Notes under the pieces: generated by a model
Databases searched by the model: none
What the model was told of the DNA's origin: nothing
Seen by the model: only the letters and a program-made list of their open reading frames with translations
From: Bacillota bacterium
GTDB taxonomy: Bacteria > Bacillota > Clostridia > Christensenellales > Aristaeellaceae
Reading direction: 5' to 3'
Assembly: GCA_023413135.1 (NCBI GenBank)
Contig: JAEZQK010000125.1
Location: 21,570 to 85,569, forward strand
DNA length: 64,000 nucleotides
Translations under genes and position numbers: made by a program
Shown: piece after piece, positions 31,925-39,136 of the stretch
Position numbering within the stretch: the first letter of the stretch is position 1
Layout: each line of letters begins with the position of its first letter

Positions 31925-32245
31925 CTATTTGGAAACTTCCATGCGCCATTTTCCCTGCAAGGATGACGGCATCATAACCCTTAAGCGGCAGGCACCACGC
32001 TTTAAGCTTGCCTTGCCGCCATAGGATACATTCAGTTCCCACAGGCTGCCGCTGGGCATGGTAGTCAGGCTCACCGCTTCAGGGTTGGAGGGAAACAAGG
32101 CTTTTAGCCTTTGCTGCGTTTCCCGAAGCGCATGCACGCGCTTTACGCCATCCTTTTCCGTTAATTTTGCCTCATTGGCCGCAAACCATGACCAGAAGGC
32201 AGCGATTTGTTCATCGGTGCATTCTTTGGCTTTAAATAAACTCAT
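31925..32245 (-). CDS. Hypothetical protein
   Basis: A 106-residue cytoplasmic protein: helical N-terminus with TDEQIAAFWSWFAANEAKL, then a beta-rich second half (SLWELNVSYGGKASLKRGAC). I do not recognise the family, though its N-terminal part reads as a conserved small domain of Clostridia. ATG at 32245 has GGAGGG nine bases upstream. It is monocistronic, with a MITE-like element on each side. Confidence 0.6.
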   Translation of the reverse strand: MSLFKAKECTDEQIAAFWSWFAANEAKLTEKDGVKRVHALRETQQRLKALFPSNPEAVSLTTMPSGSLWELNVSYGGKASLKRGACRLRVMMPSSLQGKWRMEVSK

Positions 32246-32373
32246 ATAGCTTGCCCTCCTTCTATGAATAAAGGCGCACCAATGAAAAAAGCGCTTTGGC
32301 ACGCTCTAAGTTTATGCTATAGTATACCATAAAAGCAGCTTGCTGGCTATTTGATTTTATGGTGTTCTCATAT

Positions 32374-32414
32374 AAAAAGAGGCCGTCGTGCTAAGCACAT
32401 ATTACGACAACCTC
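32374..32414 (-). terminator. Terminator-like hairpin
   Basis: GAGG..GTCGT (32379-32389) pairs with ACGAC..CCTC (32404-32414) with a two-base internal mismatch; on the minus strand five T follow (32378-32374). It could end transcription coming from the gene cluster at 33152 and beyond. Confidence 0.45.
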
Positions 32415-32454
32415 CATGACACTATACGTCACTCCAGATGAAAACGCGCAACAC

Positions 32455-33104
32455 ATCAACGTAGGGCGGGGGCGGGCGTTCGCCGCTTGTTATATATGCA
32501 TTCATTTGCATAGGATAGTAGTTTGTCAACAACAGAAGTTTCGTTTTCGTTAATCAATATTTTCCCTGCCAAGGCTGCACTTGCAGATGGCTGTTGCGCG
32601 AAATACATCATAAGCCTTCCCCTTGAGGGGAAGGTGGCGCGCAGCGCCGGATGAGGTGGTCTGCTTCGGGAATAATGCTACCATGAATACCTCATCAGTC
32701 GACTTCGTCGACAGCTATCCCATCTGGCTCAATCGTCGCATTGCGAACGAGAGTTCGCAATGCTCGTTTCGCCAGCCTCCTCCGCCTCGCTTCGCCCCTC
32801 CATCTGGCTCAATCGGCGTACTGACTCGCTGCCGCTCGCATCACTTGTTTCGCCAGCCTCCTCCACCCCTCCCATTTCCGCCACAGGCGGGGTCGGGGTT
32901 CCGGAGCCACAGGCGGCGCTTCGGCTTCGGAGCCCTCAAGGGGAAGCCTCCTCTGGCTGTTTATATTGTCCGTTTTTAAAGCATCTTTTTGAAATGCGAT
33001 GCGATCATCCATCACCCGTATTCCGTAATTTCTGTAGTTGACAGTCCACTGGTTTGCAATATCCCGGTATTTGCGGCGAACGCCCGTCCTCGCCCTACGT
33101 TGAT
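32455..33104. repeat. 650-bp MITE-like element with 32-bp terminal inverted repeats
   Basis: Positions 32455-32486 and 33073-33104 are inverted copies matching at 30 of 32 bases (core GTAGGGCG...CGGGCGTTCGCCGC). Nothing inside encodes a credible protein; the open frames are low-complexity. A second element (32614-32948) is nested within it. This explains the 900-bp gene-free interval between 32246 and 33151. Confidence 0.7.
32614..32948. repeat. Nested repeat element with CTTCCCCTTGAGGG ends
   Basis: CTTCCCCTTGAGGG (32616-32629) recurs inverted at 32933-32946, a perfect 14-bp terminal repeat. Within lies an about 80-bp tandem duplication beginning CATCTGGCTCAATCG at 32721 and 32801, each copy containing a TTTCGCCAGCCTCCTCC segment. 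Similar CCTTCCCCTTGAGGGG-ended repeats are common between genes in gut Clostridia. Confidence 0.65.
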
Positions 33105-33151
33105 CTGACATTTTCGGAGCAGCCCCCATATTCATTTTGCATGAGTAGCCG

Positions 33152-33574
33152 TCAGGATGCCGCCCGGAGCCTCACCAGTGAGATCAGGTCGCGCATGGCA
33201 GGCTCGTCCGCAATCTTCAGCATCAGCCACCGGCCGCCCAGGGAGAAGGGCGTTCGGCGGTACAGCGCCTGTGTGTCTTCATGAAGCCCGGGAAGCACAT
33301 CAGGCATGTTCGCTTCCTCCCTTTGGCCGATGACCACCAGCGCAATAAAGTGCCCGGCCATGGGATACAGCGTGCACAGCGATCTGCCGCTCTTTTTGTA
33401 TTTCACATTCCAACCTTTTTGCCCGGCGCAGCCGCTGTAATAAAGCCGGGGCGCAACGTGAAAGCCGCTCTCCAGCGCATCCCGGGCTTCCTCCCACAAA
33501 GCAGAATTCACAAAAGCGGAAATCTCCTCAAAGGCAGGAGCCCGGTCCGGTCCGTACCATTCATACCATTCCAT
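33152..33574 (-). CDS. DUF3788 protein
   Basis: A 140-residue protein. It has the features of DUF3788: an N-terminal EISAFVNSALWEEARDAL helix, a PRLYYSGCAGQKGWNVKYKK segment and a central KSGRSLCTLYP strand. Family function is unknown; members often accompany GyrI-like and WYL-regulator genes. The start at 33574 (AAGGA eight bases upstream) overlaps the HEAT-like gene by 14 bases. It is the last gene of a four-gene minus-strand cluster. Confidence 0.7.
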   Translation of the reverse strand: MEWYEWYGPDRAPAFEEISAFVNSALWEEARDALESGFHVAPRLYYSGCAGQKGWNVKYKKSGRSLCTLYPMAGHFIALVVIGQREEANMPDVLPGLHEDTQALYRRTPFSLGGRWLMLKIADEPAMRDLISLVRLRAAS

Positions 33575-34193
33575 TTGCAAATCCTTCGCCCATCCGCTTT
33601 AAGATGGCATCCTTTTCCTTTTGGGTAAGCAGCCCGCCATCCAGCGCCCGGAAGATATAGGCGGCAGCTTCCTCCCTTGGCGCCCCATCCCGAATCAAAA
33701 GCAGCGCCTGCAAAATGTCCAGAAGGATCAGCTTGCGCTGGGTGGGCGGAAGCTGATCCACCGGGATAGACGTCAATTCTTCCAGAATGACGGGAGCCAT
33801 TTCCGGCTTTTGAGGCAGCCAGCTTTGCAGGCTTTGGATGGCCTGCCGGGCGGTGATGAACTTTTCATCCCGGAAGCGGGCCATGTACTGTTTGAGAGCA
33901 TCGCCCAACCTGCTTTCCGTATCCCAGCGGATGTTCTCCGCCAGAAGCATCACGCCGATGCTGCGCTGATAGGAGTTTACATGGTCCAGCTTTTGCTTGA
34001 ACGTATCCCAGAAAGGGTATACGTCACTGTGAACCATGCTCCTCTTTTGCAGCGTCAGGAATGCGGCATAGCGGATGTCGTTGTTCTTTTCCTCCAGCAA
34101 TCCGATCAAAAACGGGATGTCGTTAGGCTCTAGCGCCTCCGCCAGTGCCGCCGGGTCCTGCTTTGCGTTAAGCAATGCTTCCAAATCCATCAT
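33561..34193 (-). CDS. HEAT-like repeat protein
   Basis: A 210-residue all-helical protein. The spacing of helices such as IPFLIGLLEEKNNDIRYAAF and QRSIGVMLLAENIRWD suggests HEAT- or armadillo-like repeats, which usually mediate protein binding. No catalytic motif is visible. The ATG overlaps the GyrI-like gene's stop (ATGA region at 34190-34193), so translation is coupled. Its role is unknown. Confidence 0.6.
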   Translation of the reverse strand: MMDLEALLNAKQDPAALAEALEPNDIPFLIGLLEEKNNDIRYAAFLTLQKRSMVHSDVYPFWDTFKQKLDHVNSYQRSIGVMLLAENIRWDTESRLGDALKQYMARFRDEKFITARQAIQSLQSWLPQKPEMAPVILEELTSIPVDQLPPTQRKLILLDILQALLLIRDGAPREEAAAYIFRALDGGLLTQKEKDAILKRMGEGFANGMV

Positions 34194-34864
34194 ACCAATC
34201 CCACGCGCCTTTTCACCGGATGGCGCAGCACCGTTTTCAAGTTCTCTGGTTTCGTTTTTCTCGGGTCGCCAAGGTATATCTCGTGGTGCCTTTTGACCAT
34301 TCCGTTTTTAAGCGGCGTGCCGATGTCGATATCCAGGCCGCTTTGATGGATGTACGCCTCCATTTTGGCCAGCGTTTCCGGTTCCTTGTCATAAGGCCCC
34401 AAGTGCATCGCCTGCACGCACAGCCCCTCGGCAAAGGGAACCAATTTGGCCAGATCTGTGTCAAGGTCGGGCTTCTTGCGCCGCACTTCCTCTTTGGCCC
34501 AGGCAAAGACCTCTTCCGTCACAAATTCCGGCTGCCGGATCATGGAGGTCCAACAGTAGCGCTCCTTGCGGCTGAAGAAATCCATGTCCTTGTCATCATC
34601 AAGCCACCAAAGGCCTTCCAGCGGCGGGACCGCATACTCAAAGAAACCTGGAAGCACCTTGCTTCCTTTTGAACTCATTTTAATGGTGAAGGTCAGGGCG
34701 TACAGCAGCTCCACTGCCTTTTGATACTCACCCCCCTCCTGGTTGGGGTCGCCATGCCCGTCCACCATAAGGAAGAGGATCTCCGGCACGTCGATGAAGC
34801 CCGGCTCCCGGGTGGGCTGGTAAAGCTCCTTATAGGCCAGCTTGTAATCCATCTTTTCCGCCAT
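34190..34864 (-). CDS. GyrI-like small-molecule-binding protein
   Basis: A 224-residue protein of the GyrI-like group. It begins with YKELYQPTREPGFIDVPEIL and has the family motif FLMVDGHGDPNQ, a central ALTFTIKMSSKG and a late GLCVQAMHLGPYDKEPET segment. This fold, shared with the effector domain of BmrR-type regulators, binds lipophilic compounds; some members hydrolyse such ligands. ATG at 34864 has GAGG eight bases upstream. Together with the WYL regulator nearby it may form a small xenobiotic-response unit. Confidence 0.8.
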   Translation of the reverse strand: MAEKMDYKLAYKELYQPTREPGFIDVPEILFLMVDGHGDPNQEGGEYQKAVELLYALTFTIKMSSKGSKVLPGFFEYAVPPLEGLWWLDDDKDMDFFSRKERYCWTSMIRQPEFVTEEVFAWAKEEVRRKKPDLDTDLAKLVPFAEGLCVQAMHLGPYDKEPETLAKMEAYIHQSGLDIDIGTPLKNGMVKRHHEIYLGDPRKTKPENLKTVLRHPVKRRVGLV

Positions 34865-34872
34865 AGACTGCC

Positions 34873-35133
34873 TCACGCTTTCTGCCACCGCTTGAGGGTG
34901 GGAAAGAACTCCTTCATCCCTTTGCGGGCCGCATCCGCATCGGGATACACGCTGCCTACTACAAAAGGAACGCAGGTCTCAATCATTTCTTCCATAGTTT
35001 CTTCCTTGACGAAATGGCCGTCCACAAAGCAGTAGCAGCAGTAGTCCTTGTTCCGGCTTCCGTCTGCGTTCTTTCCGAATTGGGTTTCCTCCGTCATGGG
35101 CATGGCGCAGCTCTGGCAAATTGTTTGTTCCAT
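34873..35133 (-). CDS. Zinc-ribbon protein
   Basis: An 86-residue protein with a treble-clef-like zinc site: CQSCAMPM near the start and CCYCFVDG about 20 residues later. The pattern matches the putative zinc ribbon domain that often precedes or accompanies GyrI-like proteins. The C-terminal helix contains MKEFFPTLKRW. First gene after the promoter/operator at 35165-35198; GGAGGG lies nine bases before the ATG. Confidence 0.75.
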   Translation of the reverse strand: MEQTICQSCAMPMTEETQFGKNADGSRNKDYCCYCFVDGHFVKEETMEEMIETCVPFVVGSVYPDADAARKGMKEFFPTLKRWQKA

Positions 35134-35164
35134 GGTACAATCCCTCCTTTATTTTGTCAGGCTC

Positions 35165-35198
35165 ATTGTACCACCGGAAATCTGACAACTAGCTGTCA
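35165..35198 (-). promoter_or_regulatory. Extended -10 promoter with a 16-bp palindrome
   Basis: On the minus strand TGGTACAAT is an extended -10 (TACAAT at 35170-35165). The place of the -35 is taken by TGACAACTAGCTGTCA (35183-35198), a palindrome with one mismatched pair. The missing -35 and the centred palindrome suggest control by a dimeric regulator, most simply the WYL protein encoded next door. Confidence 0.5.
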
Positions 35199-35202
35199 TA
35201 TT

Positions 35203-36099
35203 TTAATAATAGGAATCCATTTTTTTCAGCCGCTCCCTGAGGATATCCTGTATATGCTTTGGAGACAGCACTTTCAGGTATGGCCCGTAGGACAGCAAAA
35301 ATCCGTATACCCATTCATCCTCAGGATAGGCCACGGAAACCAAAAAATGCCCATCCGTCTGCTTTTCGATTTGAGATTCCTCAAAATCATCATATACCCG
35401 AAAAGCCTGGGAACCGTCGATCCAGAGATTGAGAACAACAAAAGGCTTTGCAGGATTACTCTCATACGCCGGCGGCATCTCCGTTTGGGCAGGGGCGGTG
35501 AACTTGTCGCCGCTTAGATGCACATCCTTCATGCGGGTAAGCTTGAACAGCCGCACCTCATACCGCAGGCGGCAGTAGGCCTTCAAATACCAGGCCCGGC
35601 TCTTGAACCAAAGCTGCGTAGGTTCCGCCTCCCGCCGGGTCTTTTCCCCGGAAGCGCCGTAATACGTAAAGCAAAGCACCTTTTTGTTCAGGATCGCGTC
35701 CTTCAAAAGCGCCAGTTCACTTTGCTTTGTTTGACTCCAGTCAGAAAAATCCACGGCCACCCAGTCGCCATCCCCCGCCCCAAAGAGGACGCGCCACTTG
35801 GCTAAGAGGCCTTCCCCCTTGGTGATGCCGACGGCTTTCAGGCCCTGCAGCGCGGCCAGGATCTCCGTTTGTTCTTCCCTGTTCAGCAAAGATTTTTGGA
35901 TCACAAAGCTTTCCACCAGGGCGATGCCACCGTTTTTCCCCTGGGAGGCATACACCGGGATGCCAGCCCCACTCAGCGCCTCCACATCCCGGTAGATGGT
36001 CCTCTGGGACACGCCAAAATGCCGGGCCAGCTCCGCCGCCGTGGCGGTCTTTTTGTCCAGCAAAAGAATCACAATTTCAAACAGCCTGCTTATCTGCAT
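35203..36099 (-). CDS. YafY-type WYL transcriptional regulator
   Basis: A 298-residue protein. The N-terminal HTH_11 winged helix is clear (TAAELARHFGVSQRTIYRDV), followed by the WYL domain (about 140-210, with LWFKSRAWYLKAYCRLRYEV) and a C-terminal WCX extension. WYL regulators sense nucleic-acid or small ligands and can activate or repress. It precedes the zinc-ribbon/GyrI/HEAT/DUF3788 genes on the same strand with a palindrome-bearing promoter in between, so it probably controls them. Confidence 0.88.
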   Translation of the reverse strand: MQISRLFEIVILLLDKKTATAAELARHFGVSQRTIYRDVEALSGAGIPVYASQGKNGGIALVESFVIQKSLLNREEQTEILAALQGLKAVGITKGEGLLAKWRVLFGAGDGDWVAVDFSDWSQTKQSELALLKDAILNKKVLCFTYYGASGEKTRREAEPTQLWFKSRAWYLKAYCRLRYEVRLFKLTRMKDVHLSGDKFTAPAQTEMPPAYESNPAKPFVVLNLWIDGSQAFRVYDDFEESQIEKQTDGHFLVSVAYPEDEWVYGFLLSYGPYLKVLSPKHIQDILRERLKKMDSYY

Positions 36100-36116
36100 G
36101 ATTTCACCCGGATTTA

Positions 36117-36145
36117 ATTATAGCGCTTGCTAAATGGCAATGCAA
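36117..36145 (-). promoter_or_regulatory. Promoter of the WYL regulator
   Basis: On the minus strand TTGCAT (36145-36140), a 17-base spacer and consensus TATAAT (36122-36117), 18 bases before the start codon. Confidence 0.65.
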
Positions 36146-36158
36146 TGGCAGGAAACGC

Positions 36159-36187
36159 TTGACAGGTGGCTTCATCCGCTTTAAGAT
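36159..36187 (+). promoter_or_regulatory. Promoter of the 36222 membrane protein gene
   Basis: TTGACA (36159-36164), a 17-base spacer and TAAGAT (36182-36187). It is divergent from the WYL regulator promoter, 14 bp away. Confidence 0.7.
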
Positions 36188-36221
36188 GGCAAAGGAGGAT
36201 ACAGGCCAAAGGAGATTGTGT

Positions 36222-36848
36222 ATGAAGAATCATCAACTGGGACGCCTGGGGGCTTTTACGGCCGGCGCCGCCACCCTATTGTTTGCCTTGGCCATGCTGA
36301 TCCCGGACAAAGCGGTTTCCGGTTCGCTTTCCTATGGTACCAGCATGTTCATTTCTTTCGGATATCTGTTAATGACCTGCGGCCTTGCAGCCATAGCCCA
36401 GCAGGAGCGGAAGGGATGCGCCCATGCCGCCGTCGCTTTCGCAGCAGCGTATGTTGCCGTGATTTGCCTTGTATACTACACCCAGCTGACAACAGTATGG
36501 CAGCAAGCCGCTTCAGCGGAATTGCTGGATGCGCTTACATACCGGCCTGGAAGCTGGATGTTCAATGTGGATATGCTGGGCTACGGGCTCTTAAGTCTTT
36601 CCACTATCTTTGCAGGGCTTGCCGTCACAGCCCAAACGAATGGAGAAGCATGGCTGCGCCGCCTGCTGATGATCCATGGTGTCTTTGCCGTTACCTGCCT
36701 GCTGTTCCCCGTATTGGGCGTTTTTAAGCCAGAGGCAGGAGCAACGGGCAGCGACCTGTTTGGCGTGATCGTGCTGGAGTTCTGGTGCGTGTATTTTCTG
36801 CCGGTGACGGTACTATTTGCCCGGTATATGAAGCGGCAGGGGCTTTAA
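36222..36848 (+). CDS. Multi-pass membrane protein
   Basis: A 208-residue protein with about six transmembrane helices (for example TAGAATLLFALAMLIPDKAV and ISFGYLLMTCGLAAIAQ). No catalytic motif is visible. The overall look is that of a DUF998-like or other small integral membrane family, but I cannot assign it. The ATG has AAAGGAG upstream, and the DUF368 gene follows after 26 bases, suggesting an operon. Confidence 0.6.
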   Translation: MKNHQLGRLGAFTAGAATLLFALAMLIPDKAVSGSLSYGTSMFISFGYLLMTCGLAAIAQQERKGCAHAAVAFAAAYVAVICLVYYTQLTTVWQQAASAELLDALTYRPGSWMFNVDMLGYGLLSLSTIFAGLAVTAQTNGEAWLRRLLMIHGVFAVTCLLFPVLGVFKPEAGATGSDLFGVIVLEFWCVYFLPVTVLFARYMKRQGL

Positions 36849-36874
36849 ATCAATAAAAATATGGAGACGAATGT

Positions 36875-37729
36875 ATGAAAAAAACAGGGCGGGCAGACTG
36901 GATTTTACGGTTGGTCAAGGGCATGTTCATCGGCAGCGGGTTCATTTTACCCGGCGTAAGCGGCGGAGCGCTGGCGGCAGTATTCGGCATCTATGAGCGG
37001 ATGATTTCTTTCCTGGCGAACCTGAAGAAGGACTTCAAAAAGAACGTACTGTTCTTCCTGCCGGTGGCGCTGGGAATGGCGGCTGGCGTGTTTTTGCTTT
37101 CTTTCCCCATTGATTATCTGCTCAAGAGCGCAGAAACGTATGTGATGTGGTTCTTCATCGGCTGCATCCTGGGCACGCTGCCGGCACTGTTCAAGCAGGC
37201 CGCCAAAAAGGGCTGGAAGTATTGGCATATCGGGCTGGCGGTGGTCACCTGTGCCGCGGCCTACGCGCTTCTTCGGGCGCTGCAAAGCGCCGGGGCCGTT
37301 ACGCTTTCCCAGGGCTTTTTCACCTGGATGCTGGCCGGTGCACTGATCGGCCTGGGCGTGGTTGTACCGGGCCTTAGCCCCTCCAACCTATTGATGTATT
37401 TGAACCTGGACCAGGGCGGACGGCTGTACGAGGGAATGACCAGCGGCATCAAGCACCTGGATTTCGGCGTCATCATTCCCCTGCTTTTGGGCGTTGCGAT
37501 TTGCGTTCTGTTTTTTTCCAAACTCATGAACTACATTTTCAGCCGGGCATACGCCACGCTGTACCATGCCATCCTGGGCTTTGTCATCGCCTCCACGCTG
37601 ATCATCGTGCCGACGAACTTCAATTACATAAGTGTGGGCGGCTTGATCAGCCTTCTTACCTGCGGCGCGGGTGCAGCGCTGGCGCTCTTCATGTCCAGGC
37701 TGGAGGACAAATACAAGCCGGGGGACTAA
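36875..37729 (+). CDS. DUF368 polyprenyl-phosphate transporter
   Basis: A 284-residue membrane protein of the DUF368 family, whose studied members (PopT group) recycle undecaprenyl phosphate across the membrane for cell-wall synthesis. Signatures are the repeated GSGFILPGVSGGALAAVFGIYE near the start (shown here only in part: ILPGVSGG) and GVVVPGLSPSNLLMYL in the second half, which form the two re-entrant halves. Eight or so transmembrane helices. Full length. It ends just before a converging gene fragment and terminator. Confidence 0.88.
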   Translation: MKKTGRADWILRLVKGMFIGSGFILPGVSGGALAAVFGIYERMISFLANLKKDFKKNVLFFLPVALGMAAGVFLLSFPIDYLLKSAETYVMWFFIGCILGTLPALFKQAAKKGWKYWHIGLAVVTCAAAYALLRALQSAGAVTLSQGFFTWMLAGALIGLGVVVPGLSPSNLLMYLNLDQGGRLYEGMTSGIKHLDFGVIIPLLLGVAICVLFFSKLMNYIFSRAYATLYHAILGFVIASTLIIVPTNFNYISVGGLISLLTCGAGAALALFMSRLEDKYKPGD

Positions 37730-37730
37730 A

Positions 37731-37835
37731 TCACTGCGCCGCCTTGATGCATACAGGCTCCGGCCCAAAGGGATAGTCTTCATAAGCCTGATTCTTGTTC
37801 AGGCAGTAGGCAGTCAAGATTTCCGGTTCAATCAT
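37731..37835 (-). pseudogene. Remnant of a MmcQ/YjbR family gene
   Basis: A 34-codon frame reads ILTAYCLNKNQAYEDYPFGP and then EPVCIK, which is the start of MmcQ/YjbR proteins (YCLxKPGAYEDYPFGPEPVxIK). The family is about 115 residues, so most of the gene is missing. No ribosome site is visible before its ATG. It ends at a stop two bases from the DUF368 stop. Confidence 0.5.
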
Positions 37836-37847
37836 GATTTTATATAG

Positions 37848-37874
37848 GCCCGGCCTTATGGCGCCGGGCTTTTT
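37848..37874 (+). terminator. Terminator after the DUF368 gene
   Basis: GCCCGGC (37848-37854) and GCCGGGC (37863-37869) form a GC stem followed by TTTTT on the plus strand. Confidence 0.75.
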
Positions 37875-37991
37875 CAACCCTTTCGTGAGGATGAGTGTTG
37901 TAGTCTAGTACAAGTTCAATCTTTAAACGCATCACTGCGTATAGACTGAGGAAGCGAATTCGATCAAGCAATCTGTCATCCCTCACTGCGT

Positions 37992-38051
37992 GAAGGATCT
38001 TGTTTTTTCGTGCTGCGCCAAGATCCTTCGTCGCGCGCTCCTCAGGATGAC
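37992..38051. repeat. Dispersed intergenic repeat with hairpin
   Basis: In the gene-free stretch 37875-38175, GAAGGATCTTG (37992-38002) and CAAGATCCTTC (38019-38029) form an 11-bp hairpin. Positions 38036-38051 read, on the minus strand, GTCATCCTGAGGAGCG, which is identical to 63857-63872 on the plus strand. Such cctcaggatgac words are common dispersed repeats in Clostridia. Confidence 0.5.
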
Positions 38052-38175
38052 TGCGTGTGGAGCGCACTTGCTTTCTATAGGCAGGTATGAATGGATGCAC
38101 TATGATTTCGATTGGTATAAAACCGGCTTCTTTTTCAAGAGCCAATTATACCACGGCCCACTCCCTCTTTCCATA

Positions 38176-38205
38176 AAAAGAAAACCGGCGGCCTTACGCC
38201 ACCGG
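38176..38205 (-). terminator. Terminator of the cytochrome-b5-like lipoprotein gene
   Basis: CCGGTGGC (38205-38198, minus strand) pairs with GCCGCCGG (38192-38185) with one mismatch, followed by a T-rich tail (38184-38176). Confidence 0.7.
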
Positions 38206-38228
38206 CATGTGCACACATTGCAAATTGT

Positions 38229-38909
38229 TTATTCCTTGATCTGCCCTACGACGGGCACCCTCTCCAAGGTACTCAACCCATGGGGAGACTTTTCCTTGAT
38301 CTCCGTTGTCAGATCTTTCCCGGCCGTGTAACCGTTGTGGGCACCGCTTATCCAAAGGGCACTATTGGTTACATCATAGATCAGGCCGTCCACGGCAATG
38401 TAGGCGGGCTTTCCGTTGGTGCCGTCAAAGGAAGACAACTGCTCCAGCGTAAGTACCAGCCCCGCATCCGCGCTGGCGGTACCAACCAGCTTGCCCACTT
38501 GAGGCACGTCCTTGAGAATATCCAACCCGTGGGGGGAAGCCTTGGTCAGCTCTGTCAGATCCATTCCCGCAAAGTAATTTACATGCTGCCCCTCTTTCCA
38601 GCCCGGATTATTGGTTACATCATAGACGATGCCCTCCACGGCAACATAAGCGGGCTGTCCGTCCTTGCCGTTAAACGCGGCCAGTTCCTCCATGGTAAAT
38701 GTCTTCTCCGCACCAGCTGCCGGACTGGGCGCAGGACTAGCTTCAGCCGTGGCTGTCGCGGTAGGTTCCGGGCTGGCCGTAGGCGCCATCGTGGGCGTGG
38801 CGGTGATCTGCGGTGTGGCAGTGGCAGTAGGGGTAGGCGCGGCGCAGCCAACCAGCAGGGCCAGCGCCAAGACCATCATCATACCGAGAATCAGGGGTTT
38901 TTTTCTCAT
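38229..38909 (-). CDS. Lipoprotein with two cytochrome b5-like domains
   Basis: A 226-residue lipoprotein. The signal ends in a lipobox (ALLVGC, Cys about residue 21), followed by a Thr/Pro/Ala-rich linker (TPTATATPQITATPTMAPTA). Two tandem copies of a cytochrome b5-like heme/steroid-binding domain follow: FTMEELAAFNGKDGQPAYVA and LTLEQLSSFDGTNGKPAYIA mark their starts, and both end with SPHG and a VGxL/VGxI motif. Single-domain versions are known in Clostridia; the axial His ligands of true b5 are only partly evident, so heme binding is uncertain. ATG at 38909 has AAAGGAG upstream. Confidence 0.82.
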   Translation of the reverse strand: MRKKPLILGMMMVLALALLVGCAAPTPTATATPQITATPTMAPTASPEPTATATAEASPAPSPAAGAEKTFTMEELAAFNGKDGQPAYVAVEGIVYDVTNNPGWKEGQHVNYFAGMDLTELTKASPHGLDILKDVPQVGKLVGTASADAGLVLTLEQLSSFDGTNGKPAYIAVDGLIYDVTNSALWISGAHNGYTAGKDLTTEIKEKSPHGLSTLERVPVVGQIKE

Positions 38910-39136
38910 AATAAGCTCCTTTCGTCCGTGGGTGAGAGAGAGCCGATGGCATGCATTTTCATCTCTTTGGCCGCAATGCCTGCCCAAATCTTTTGTACAT
39001 TTCGGCTGGGACAGGTGTTCTTTTTCGCTGGAAATTTGCCCCGGCCCGTTCATCCTATAGAATGGACAAACAGAAGGAAAATGAAACCTCCGCAATCAAA
39101 AGATTGCGGAGGCCAAATAAAGGAAATTGAATTGCC

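Noticed and set aside
32623..33135. Several open frames in the nested repeat region
   Set aside because: They translate the tandem repeat and inverted-repeat DNA into Ser/Pro/Arg-rich sequence with no domain.
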